A DNA stretch of 64,000 nucleotides from Alloalcanivorax mobilis. GTDB taxonomy: Bacteria; Pseudomonadota; Gammaproteobacteria; Pseudomonadales; Alcanivoracaceae. The notes below the pieces were generated by a model that was not told the DNA's origin, did not search any database, and saw nothing but the letters and a program-made list of their open reading frames with translations. Where the stretch lies: contig NZ_NMQZ01000001.1 of NCBI RefSeq assembly GCF_002864685.1, forward strand, positions 186,001 through 250,000, in the 5' to 3' direction. The first letter of the stretch is position 1; each line of letters starts with the position of its first letter. The position numbers and the translations under genes are program-made. Below are positions 50,773 through 58,552 of the stretch, piece by piece.

Positions 50773-51828
50773 TTAGCGCTCGCTTACTTCGAAACGTCCG
50801 GAACCTGACAATTGTTCCACCAGTTCCAGACCACAAAGTCGAGCTGGAGTGTAGCAGCCCGGCGCCGGCGAGTGTTCTTCGATATGACGGCGCACCGCCA
50901 GGGCGCCGTGCACGGTCAGGGAATAGCCGTTGGCGGTGCGGATGCGCACCACCCGCTGCTGGCCGGCGCCGTTGCGGGCTTCGCCCCATATATAGGTGGG
51001 CTGGCGCTCCCGGGTGGCTTCGTCCGGACCGCTGACGCGGCGCTCCACCTGGGCTTTCAGAAAATCCTGAATCGAGCGCCGGCCCAGCAGCGGGCGAGTC
51101 AGGTTGCCGGCCTTGGCGGCCCAGATAAACCAGCGAGGGGAGGGGATGTACACCTGGATGTTGGCGATGCCGGTGGTGTGCCAGGCGGTGCTGACGTCGC
51201 CCCAGGGGATGGTCATCGCCCAGCGCGGGCCATCGCCGAAATCCAGCCGCCGCACCTTCCAGGCCAAAGGTACCTCGCACAGCTCGCCGCGAATGCGGGC
51301 GCGCCCGCCCTGAGCCAGGCCCTCGACGGTGGATTTGGCGGTGCCCGGCGACAGCCCGGAACGGGTCGAAAAGCCCAGCGAAAGGTGGGTGGCGTCTGGC
51401 AGTTCCTCCTTGAGCTTCGCGGCCACGCAATCGGTGGGGATCACGTCCATGCCCACGCCCGGACAAGCCACGATGCCCGCCGCGCGAATTCGCTCAGCCT
51501 GGGCGAACAGATGCTCGAACACCGCCACTTCACCGGTGATGTCCAGATAGTGGGTGCCGGCGCGCAGGCAGGCTTCCAGCATCGGCGCGCTGGTGGCCGA
51601 GAACGGGCCGGCGCAATGGATCACCAGATCAATGTCGGCCAGTTCGTCCGCCACCAGCGCCACGTCATCCAGGCCAAACACCCGGTATTCCAGACCTTCT
51701 TGTTCCGCCAGCGGCGCCACCCCGGCCTCGCGCCGCCCGGCCAGTACCGGTTTGAGGCCCTGGCCACGGGCGGCCCGGGCGATCAACTCACCGGTGTAGC
51801 CATTGGCACCGTAAATCATCCAGCGCAT
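50773..51828 (-). CDS. Saccharopine dehydrogenase-like NAD(P)-binding protein
   Basis: This is a 351-residue protein with an N-terminal Rossmann motif IYGANGYTGELIA (residues 4-16), a HCAGPFSATSAPMLEACL segment and a DITGE motif. These features are typical of saccharopine-dehydrogenase-like trans-acting enoyl reductase relatives. True saccharopine dehydrogenase activity is doubtful; relatives act on lipids or polyketides. I placed the start at the ATG at 51828, preceded by AGGA, rather than at the upstream in-frame codon at 51879. Confidence 0.83.
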   Translation of the reverse strand: MRWMIYGANGYTGELIARAARGQGLKPVLAGRREAGVAPLAEQEGLEYRVFGLDDVALVADELADIDLVIHCAGPFSATSAPMLEACLRAGTHYLDITGEVAVFEHLFAQAERIRAAGIVACPGVGMDVIPTDCVAAKLKEELPDATHLSLGFSTRSGLSPGTAKSTVEGLAQGGRARIRGELCEVPLAWKVRRLDFGDGPRWAMTIPWGDVSTAWHTTGIANIQVYIPSPRWFIWAAKAGNLTRPLLGRRSIQDFLKAQVERRVSGPDEATRERQPTYIWGEARNGAGQQRVVRIRTANGYSLTVHGALAVRRHIEEHSPAPGCYTPARLCGLELVEQLSGSGRFEVSER

Positions 51829-51924
51829 GTCGTTGTCCTGTTGCCCGCCGAAGGAGCGGTCCAACGTCGATTGTGGCACGGCGCAAATCGATGTTGGAAC
51901 CGCTCGCTGTGAAAGGAGGGCCGG

Positions 51925-54900
51925 TCAGCGGTGGTTGGTGAATTCCACCACCTGCTGGAAGGTGGGGCGGTTCTGCCAGTGAATGGCGGGCACGCTGGAA
52001 AGGCCGATGGCGCGGTGTTGGATGGCGTCGGCTTGTTCGTCCACGTTCCAACTGTTTTGGCTGGCGAGGCCGCCCAGGTCTTCCAGCGCTTGGTCCAGGC
52101 TGGTGGCGAGGGCCGTCCGACAGGCTTCGGCCGTGTCGCTGTCGGCGCAGCGCAGCCGCTGGTAAGGGTGTTCGCTGGCGCCCAGCGCCTGGTCGAGCAC
52201 CCTCTGCAGGTAGCCGTAATAGCCTTTCTGATAGGCCGAGCCCATCTCGCCGGGCTGGTTATCACGCTCCATCAGCACGAAGCCCTGGCTGTCGTCGTCT
52301 TCCACGGCGGTGAGCTGGGGCAACAGCGTCTCGATCATGCGTGGGTACCAGGCGTCCATCAGCGCCACGGCCGCCTCGTCGTCGTAATCATCGTTGGCGT
52401 CGCGGTCGCGGCGTTGTGCCTGATTGTCGATCCAGTCGCGCAGCAGGGTCACGGCGCTGCCTTGGTCGGCGGTCAGCGACGCGCTTTCCAGCAGGTCCAG
52501 GGCGCGTGGCAGCACTTCCTGACCGCGCAGATCCACGGTGGCGGCGTCGCCCATGGCCTCGACCAGATTGGCCAGCGTCACGCCGCCCTGATCCACCAGA
52601 TCGCGCAGCCGTACCTCAAGCATGTCGTTGCGGTGCACCGGGCCGAAGCTGGCGTTGCCGTCGGCGGCCCACCAGTCTCGCGCCGGGCGGTTGTTCCAAC
52701 TGGCCAGGTAGCCACGCGGCGGATTGGCTTCGTGGGGGTGGGCGTCCTGGCCGATAAAGCCCTGCCAGTCGTACTGGCCATTGCCCCAACTGGGCAGTTC
52801 CGGGTGCACGCCTTCGGCCCGTTGCGGGTAGAGCCCGGCGTGGAAGTAGGCGACGTCGCGGTCATCGATGTAGAACCAGTTGAAGCTGCCGGTGGTGTAA
52901 TTGAACACGTCGTAGAAGCTCTGAACGTCGTGAACGTCGTTGCGGGTGGCGAGCAGGAACGGCAGCGCGGTGTCCAGCTCCGCGAAATAGGTGCTGCGCT
53001 GGCGGGTCAGCGCCACCGGCTGGCCGTTCACGGCGGCGTAGCCGATCACCGGGCCGTATTCGGCGGTGCGCAGAGCGCGGCGATGCACGGCGAAGTTCTG
53101 GCCGATGGCCGCCGGGTCGTCGGTGGGCACCGCCACGTTCCAGCGTGCCGGCCACTGGTCCTCGATCACGTCGAACGGTTTGCAGGCACCGGCCAACTGG
53201 TAGCCGTCACCGCCGTTGCACAGCCGCACCACGCGCACGTCGGCGAGATCGGAACTGCCAGAGGTGGCGCTCCAGGCAAAGTCCGGGCCGCGGCCGATCA
53301 CCACATAGGGCAGGCCGGTGAAGGTCATGCCCCGGGTGTGGATGTCGCCGCCGTTGACCGACATTTCCAGCAGCAGTTGTGGCACGAAGTAGCTGGTTTG
53401 CGGGCCAAACACCGCCATCGGACGACCGCTGGCGGTGTGCTCGCCACTGAGCAGCAGAGCGTTGGAAATGGCATTCGGGAAGCCGTCACGCAGCCCGTCC
53501 AGGCCGGCCACCAGATTGCCGACCTTGGCGCGCAAGGCCAGCCGCTGGGCATCGCTCAATGTGGTCCGGGACGGTGCCGCCTCGGGCGCCGGCGCGCGCC
53601 AGTGGCGCCACAACCGATGCGTTTCGATTTCCACCCGCGCCCAGCGGCTGGCCAGGTCCGGCGCGCTGTCGCTGGAGGCCAGCGACAGCAGGCCGCCGAG
53701 CAAATCACCGACGGCGTCGAGCAGGCCGCCGACCACGCCGGTGCCCGGCAGGGCGGGCAAATTGCCAATGGCCGTGGGGCAGGTGGTCTGCCCGGGCCGG
53801 CCGCACGGTTCCACGGTAAGCGGCTGATAGGCCTGATAGGTGCCGGCGTCGAACAGCACCGCGCCGGGGAAACGTCCGGCCAGCTCGCCGGACAGCGGAC
53901 ACAGCGCTTCGTCGATGGCCGGTGGTGACTGGGTGGCGAACGACAGCTCGGTGGTGACCGTGGAATCGGCGTCGGTGGCGTGGCGCAGATCGCGCCACAG
54001 GTCGCAGGCGGCCTGATCGGAGCCGGTTTGCTCGCGCAGCGTTTGCAGCAGCAGCACGTTGTTCTGCTCGTCGCCGCCGCCGCCGGCGAAGATGCCCTGG
54101 ATCAGGGTGGCGATGGCGACCACATCCTCGATCACGAACGGTTCCAGTTGCACCCCCAGGCCCAGGTATTCGATCGGTGCTTTGAGCAGACCGCTTTGCA
54201 CATCGCTCACATAGCGATTGAGGCCATCCACGAAATGGGTGGAATCGGTGTAAATCTGGGCGCCATCGTCGCCGAAGCGCGCCACCGCGTTGGCGATTTG
54301 CGCGGTGCGGTCCTGCTCCCGGTAGGGCGCGTCCAGGGCGATGTCGCGGTCAAAGGAAAAATCCGCCGGGCCGAGAAAACGGGACAGCTCGCCGCGCCCG
54401 GCGCGGCGCAGCACGTCGAGCAGGAACAGGCGATCGGCGGCGGTCACATAGCCGGTGCCGAACAGCGCGTCGGCGCGGGTGTCGCCGAAGATGTGAGGCA
54501 CGCCGTAGGCATCGCGTTTGATCGATACCTTGATCGGCCCCTCTTCCACCACCTGTTCGCTCTCCCAGTTGCCGGCGTCCGGCGCGCTGATCGGCGCGCG
54601 CTTGAAGTAATCGACGATCTGGTCGTCGCTGAGCCCCGGCGGGCTTGAAGAGAGCGCGTCGTAGAGTGCCAATTGGTCATCGAAATGCGGCTCTTTGCTG
54701 AGTGCCGGCACCAGGCCAGTCTCGGCGACCAGATCATCAAGCAGGGTACTGATCAGGTCGCCGAGCCCGGGGACATCGGCGGTCAGGTTGGCCAGGCCAC
54801 CGTTGTCGTCCTGACCCGGGGGCAGAATATTGAACACACGGCCGTAATCGGCGTAGGGCGCGGAGACCTGGCTGGGCCGGGCTTCTGGTGTGCTCGGGCC

Positions 54901-55032
54901 CTCGGGGGGCGGCGTGCCCGGATTGGGCTCGTTGGGGGTCGGGGTGCTGGCGGAACCGCCGCCGCCACCGCCTCCACAGGCGGTCAGCAACGCGGCAAGC
55001 ATCAATACGGGTACGGTCAACCTGCGGCTCAT
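51925..55032 (-). CDS. Penicillin acylase family lipoprotein (S45 Ntn hydrolase)
   Basis: This is a 1035-residue secreted lipoprotein. The lipobox LLTAC ends at Cys19 and is followed by a run of seven Gly and a Pro/Thr-rich linker. The alpha-chain region (VSIKRDAYGVPHIFGDTRADALFGTGY) and the beta-chain start in ISNALLLSGEHTASGRPM, with the expected N-terminal nucleophile Ser, identify an autoprocessing S45 acylase. It may hydrolyse acyl-homoserine lactones or other amides; the substrate is unknown. It is longer than the usual 750-850 residues owing to the linker and an extended spacer. It has its own promoter region with a perfect 17-bp palindrome at 55098. Confidence 0.9.
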   Translation of the reverse strand: MSRRLTVPVLMLAALLTACGGGGGGGSASTPTPNEPNPGTPPPEGPSTPEARPSQVSAPYADYGRVFNILPPGQDDNGGLANLTADVPGLGDLISTLLDDLVAETGLVPALSKEPHFDDQLALYDALSSSPPGLSDDQIVDYFKRAPISAPDAGNWESEQVVEEGPIKVSIKRDAYGVPHIFGDTRADALFGTGYVTAADRLFLLDVLRRAGRGELSRFLGPADFSFDRDIALDAPYREQDRTAQIANAVARFGDDGAQIYTDSTHFVDGLNRYVSDVQSGLLKAPIEYLGLGVQLEPFVIEDVVAIATLIQGIFAGGGGDEQNNVLLLQTLREQTGSDQAACDLWRDLRHATDADSTVTTELSFATQSPPAIDEALCPLSGELAGRFPGAVLFDAGTYQAYQPLTVEPCGRPGQTTCPTAIGNLPALPGTGVVGGLLDAVGDLLGGLLSLASSDSAPDLASRWARVEIETHRLWRHWRAPAPEAAPSRTTLSDAQRLALRAKVGNLVAGLDGLRDGFPNAISNALLLSGEHTASGRPMAVFGPQTSYFVPQLLLEMSVNGGDIHTRGMTFTGLPYVVIGRGPDFAWSATSGSSDLADVRVVRLCNGGDGYQLAGACKPFDVIEDQWPARWNVAVPTDDPAAIGQNFAVHRRALRTAEYGPVIGYAAVNGQPVALTRQRSTYFAELDTALPFLLATRNDVHDVQSFYDVFNYTTGSFNWFYIDDRDVAYFHAGLYPQRAEGVHPELPSWGNGQYDWQGFIGQDAHPHEANPPRGYLASWNNRPARDWWAADGNASFGPVHRNDMLEVRLRDLVDQGGVTLANLVEAMGDAATVDLRGQEVLPRALDLLESASLTADQGSAVTLLRDWIDNQAQRRDRDANDDYDDEAAVALMDAWYPRMIETLLPQLTAVEDDDSQGFVLMERDNQPGEMGSAYQKGYYGYLQRVLDQALGASEHPYQRLRCADSDTAEACRTALATSLDQALEDLGGLASQNSWNVDEQADAIQHRAIGLSSVPAIHWQNRPTFQQVVEFTNHR

Positions 55033-55097
55033 GGGGCCTCCGGCAATGTCTTTGTTGTTTTTGGTGGCCGCCGTCCATGGCTATACATCGGTACAGA

Positions 55098-55114
55098 CGT
55101 GCCAGAATGGCACG
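55098..55114. promoter_or_regulatory. Perfect palindrome upstream of the penicillin acylase gene
   Basis: CGTGCCA and its complement TGGCACG are separated by 3 bp, 66 bp before the start codon. Size and place fit a dimeric repressor or activator site. The rest of the 392-bp gap to the MerR gene holds heptamer element E and no gene. Confidence 0.5.
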
Positions 55115-55271
55115 ACGGTTCCGGCGCCGGGAGACGCCGACACAAAAATGCAGCGAAACGAAACGCGCCGTAATAGGTTGCTCTGGGACCCTTTGTCTAC
55201 GCCGTTCGCGTCAATGATTCTGTTGGCGTGGAATACCGCTGCTGTGGTTCCGGGTGGATCGGGGAATGACG

Positions 55272-55419
55272 ATGAAGGGCACAGGCGCGGGGAGAGGGTG
55301 TGCCGTGCCCGCGCTGAAAGGTCATTTGGCGAGCAGAAAAAAGAAAGAAGATAAGAAAAAAGCCGTTGCGCTCACAACGCCCAACGCCACCTTGATAAGC
55401 TTGAAGCTTGAAGCTTGAA
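55272..55419. repeat. Heptamer-bounded element E (same core as F, different right-hand units)
   Basis: The left end has two units (55272-55285, ATGAAGG and GCACAGG) like those of element F. A core at 55286-55390 is closely similar to 63596-63711. The right array is three copies of GCTTGAA (55399-55419), unlike the CCTGAAT units of F. Inside the core are a GCGCGGG/CCCGCGC stem and a CGTTG/CAACG hairpin. The right array ends 5 bp from the MerR stop codon. Confidence 0.85.
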
Positions 55420-55424
55420 TCCGC

Positions 55425-56267
55425 CTAGTGATGCTTCTCCAGATGGGCGAGCACGTTTTCCAGGCGGTCGACGAGAATCTTGTTGATGCTGGTTTCCAGC
55501 ACCCGGCCCAGTTCGTCGTTGACCACCGCTTCGGCGAGCGGGCGGATGCGGGTGATGAATTCCGCCAGGCGGGGTACGTCCTCGCCTTCGGGCAGGCTGT
55601 TCTCGCCGTATTTCTCGTCGATGATGTGCTGGGCGATCATGCTGATGAAGCGCTCGGCGAGCTTGTCCACTTCCTGGCGCACCAGGCGCACATGGGTGAG
55701 CACCGCGTCCAGCGGCACGCCCGCTTCCACCAGCTCCTTGCCGGCGTTGTAGATGCGCGGGTAGGGCACGCGCAGGCGCATGCCCTCGGGAATGATGTAA
55801 CCCAGGCTGACCGCCTTGGTCATCACTTCCGGGGTAATGTTGTCGCCGAAGTCCTCAAGCAGATTCTGATAATCCAGATAGGAAGGCACTTCCGGATTGC
55901 GCCAGGAGGTCACCGCCACTTCCAGGCCCAGCACATCATTGAGATCGCGGCCCTCTTCCCAGGCGTTGAGCAGGTCGCGGATGTTATTGAGCGTGTAGCC
56001 CCGCTCGAGCAGCGCGCCGATGATCTTCAGGCGAGCCAGGTGCACGTCGGTATAAATGCCGGTGCGACCGCGCTTCTCTGGGGGCGGCAACAGGCCGCGA
56101 TCCTGGTAGGCACGCACGTTACGCACCGTGGAACCGGCCTCGCGGGCCAGTTCATCGATGGTGAATTCCTCGCGCTTTTCCAGGTTGGGCGCGCCGGCCC
56201 CGGGTTTCGGGGAAGTCTGGCGCAGAGTGCGGAGGATGGCAGCGGGTGTTTTGCGTGATGAGCTCAT
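55425..56267 (-). CDS. MerR family transcriptional regulator
   Basis: This is a 280-residue regulator with a MerR winged helix at about 34-105 (FTIDELAREAGSTVRNVRAYQDRGLL, then the GRTGIYTDVHLARL wing). A long C-terminal effector domain follows with no metal-binding cysteine cluster, so an organic ligand is more likely. It is co-directional with, and 67 bp downstream of, the hydrolase-SDR fusion gene, which it may control. No clear ribosome-binding site precedes the ATG at 56267. Confidence 0.88.
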   Translation of the reverse strand: MSSSRKTPAAILRTLRQTSPKPGAGAPNLEKREEFTIDELAREAGSTVRNVRAYQDRGLLPPPEKRGRTGIYTDVHLARLKIIGALLERGYTLNNIRDLLNAWEEGRDLNDVLGLEVAVTSWRNPEVPSYLDYQNLLEDFGDNITPEVMTKAVSLGYIIPEGMRLRVPYPRIYNAGKELVEAGVPLDAVLTHVRLVRQEVDKLAERFISMIAQHIIDEKYGENSLPEGEDVPRLAEFITRIRPLAEAVVNDELGRVLETSINKILVDRLENVLAHLEKHH

Positions 56268-56334
56268 GAGGCGATGATAAAGCGGTTGCCCTCGGGGCGC
56301 CAGGGAGCGCGTTACGCCCCCCTGACAGTGGGTG

Positions 56335-58074
56335 TTACAGGTTCATTTCCAGGCGCGCCAGCCGCCGCGCCAGGGTCGGTGCCAGCCGGCCCACCAGGCG
56401 CATACCGGTGGCTTCCACGCTCACCGGCACTTCGGCGCGGTTATCGCGCACCGCCGCGACGATGGCCTCGGCGACCCGGTCCGGGGTAAAGCCACGGCGC
56501 TGATAGAAGCGCCGGGCGGCGTCGCGGCGCCGGCCCTGTTCCTGATCGTCGACGCCGACAAAGCGGGTGCGGCCGGTGATGGGCGTGTCGATAATGCCCG
56601 GGCAAATGGCGGACACGCCGATGCCCTGGTCGGCCAGTTCCGCGCGCAGGCATTCGGTGAGCATCAACACCGCCGATTTGCTGGTGGCATAGGCGGGCAG
56701 CACCCGCGAGGGCAGATAGGCGGAGGCCGAGGACACGTTGACGATATGCCCGCCCTTTGCCTGCTCAATCATCTGCTTGCCGAACAGCCGGCAACCGTGG
56801 ATCACGCCCCACAGATTCACATCCAGCACCTGTTTCCAGTCCGCCACGCTGGTTTCCAGCAGCGGGCCGGCCAGGCCAATGCCGGCGTTATTGACCAGCA
56901 CGTCCGGCGCGCCCAGGTGTTTGTCCACGTAGCGGGCCAGCGCTTCCATGGAACGGGCATTGCCGACGTCGGCCTTGCGGCTCAGGGCGTTGCCGCCGGT
57001 AACACGGATCAGCTCGGCGGTGCGCTCGGCGGCGTCGGTGTCGATGTCGGTGCACAACACGGTGGCACCACGCTCGCCGAACGCCAGCGCCGTTTCCCGG
57101 CCGATGCCGGAGCCGGAGCCGGTGATCACCACCAGCTTGCCGCTGTGCTCTTTTTGATCGCGGGTGACCCGGGCGCGGCGCAATGCCGGGTTCGCCGGCG
57201 CGCCCTCCAGATGATCAATGAACTCGCGCAGATAGCGCGCGGTCAGCGCCGGGTGGCTGAGCAGCGGGCCCCAATGGCCGGTGTTCAATTCACGGCGCCA
57301 CAGCGCGCCACACCAGCGGCTGGCCAGATCCGCCAGGGCCGGGCCCACATAGCGGTCGCGGCGGGCGACCAGCAACTGCACCGGGATGGTGGTGTGGCGC
57401 TCGCGGGGATGGCGCAGGCACGGCAGCATGTTGGCCCGGTAAAGCGCGATGCCCTGGGTGCCGTCGCGGGTCTGGGTGGGGTTGACCGGCGCGCTGATCC
57501 GCTCGGTGCGCCGCAGCAGGGCCGGCCAGGCGTCGCCGAGGCCCAGCTTCCAGGCCATCGGCGCCAGCCCCGGCACATGGAAGGCGCCGATGTACCAGCT
57601 TTTGGCAAGCTGACCGAGGCTGCCGGCCAGATCGCCGGCGCCGGTCTCGCGCAGGTTTGCGCCAACATGGTCCAGGCAGGGCCCGGACAGGCTGGTGTAA
57701 GAGGCGATGCGGCGCTCGGCGCCGGCTTCGGTGACCGCCTCCCAGCTTTGTATCGAGCCCCAGTCGTGGGCCACCAGATGCACCGGCCGGCCGGGGCTCA
57801 CCGAGTCGATCACCGCGAACAGGTCATCGCGCAATTGCGCCAGTTTGTAGGCGGCCAGCCCGGCGGGGGCGGAGGACGCGCCGGCGCCGCGCACATCGTA
57901 GGTCACCAGGTGGTAATCCTGATCGCCCAACGCCTCGGTGACCGCGTCCCAGACTTCGCTGTTGTCCGGATAGCCGTGCACGAACAGGACCGTGGGGCGT
58001 TGCGGGTCGCCGCGGCGACGAGTGGCGATATTGACGCCGTCGCGGGTCACGGTGCGGTGTTGCCAGGGCTCCAT
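56335..58074 (-). CDS. Alpha/beta hydrolase-SDR fusion protein (EphD-like)
   Basis: This is a 579-residue fusion. The N-terminal alpha/beta hydrolase (about 1-290) has HGYPDN as oxyanion motif and VAHDWGS with Asp104 as the nucleophile, as in epoxide hydrolases. The C-terminal SDR (about 305-579) has VITGSGSGIGRE, NNAGIGLAG and YATSK. The same architecture and size occur in mycobacterial EphD. It may act on lipid epoxides or related compounds; the substrate is inferred only. AAGGAGG lies 7 bp before the ATG at 58074. A 9-bp tandem repeat and a palindrome lie upstream. Confidence 0.88.
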   Translation of the reverse strand: MEPWQHRTVTRDGVNIATRRRGDPQRPTVLFVHGYPDNSEVWDAVTEALGDQDYHLVTYDVRGAGASSAPAGLAAYKLAQLRDDLFAVIDSVSPGRPVHLVAHDWGSIQSWEAVTEAGAERRIASYTSLSGPCLDHVGANLRETGAGDLAGSLGQLAKSWYIGAFHVPGLAPMAWKLGLGDAWPALLRRTERISAPVNPTQTRDGTQGIALYRANMLPCLRHPRERHTTIPVQLLVARRDRYVGPALADLASRWCGALWRRELNTGHWGPLLSHPALTARYLREFIDHLEGAPANPALRRARVTRDQKEHSGKLVVITGSGSGIGRETALAFGERGATVLCTDIDTDAAERTAELIRVTGGNALSRKADVGNARSMEALARYVDKHLGAPDVLVNNAGIGLAGPLLETSVADWKQVLDVNLWGVIHGCRLFGKQMIEQAKGGHIVNVSSASAYLPSRVLPAYATSKSAVLMLTECLRAELADQGIGVSAICPGIIDTPITGRTRFVGVDDQEQGRRRDAARRFYQRRGFTPDRVAEAIVAAVRDNRAEVPVSVEATGMRLVGRLAPTLARRLARLEMNL

Positions 58075-58091
58075 CAGGCAGCCTCCTTGAT

Positions 58092-58118
58092 AGGCAATAT
58101 AGGCAATATAGGCAATGA
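58092..58118. repeat. 9-bp tandem repeat before the EphD-like gene
   Basis: AGGCAATAT occurs twice in tandem (58092-58109) followed by a third partial copy (58110-58118). It lies just upstream of the ribosome-binding site on the minus strand, so copy-number change would alter leader length or promoter spacing. Confidence 0.8.
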
Positions 58119-58234
58119 AGAGCAAGCCAGCCGGGGACAGCGGGCAGTGCCATTGTCGGTGTTTTGGCTGGCCGGGCCATTAGCCGGTGAGCCCGGCCGG
58201 CCTGACGGCACGGGCCGATGCGGGCTGTTAACAT

Positions 58235-58252
58235 TTACATCAACCGATGTAA
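58235..58252. promoter_or_regulatory. Candidate operator palindrome upstream of the EphD-like gene
   Basis: TTACATC and its complement GATGTAA are separated by 4 bp, about 160 bp before the start codon. A TetR- or MerR-type site is possible, and a MerR gene lies downstream in the same direction. Confidence 0.5.
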
Positions 58253-58552
58253 TAGTCAAAGGGCGCCATTGGTCCCGGAAACCCCCGCCCTGGCCCTTGC
58301 GGCCAATCGCCCGGGGCGCCGGGAAGCAGGGCAGTGATTACAAGATTTTAATTTTCACGCCTTGGGTTCGCCACCGGATCGCGACAAGCTCTGCGGGGTT
58401 TTGCTTTTTATCCGCTGAAAATGAAAAACGGATCGTCTTGGCGTAGCCTTCACTCGTTAGTGCCGCCGAGCCGGTTAGGGTTTTTTGCGCTGTTGTCAGA
58501 GCGGCAGCGTCGCTGAAAGAAACAGGTTTCACTCCTAGGGAGGGTTGTAAGA
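58253..58552. other. Remaining intergenic region before the MscS-type gene
   Basis: About 300 bp of the 478-bp divergent gap. It has several A/T-rich patches (around 58335-58360 and 58400-58440) and a 64-codon minus-strand open frame at 58338-58532 that has no ribosome-binding site or recognisable features. It presumably holds the channel gene promoter, which I could not pin down. Confidence 0.35.

Noticed and set aside
58338-58532. 64-codon open frame on the minus strand upstream of the MscS-type gene
   Set aside because: No ribosome-binding site, no neighbour in the same transcript and no recognisable motif; kept only as part of the intergenic description.
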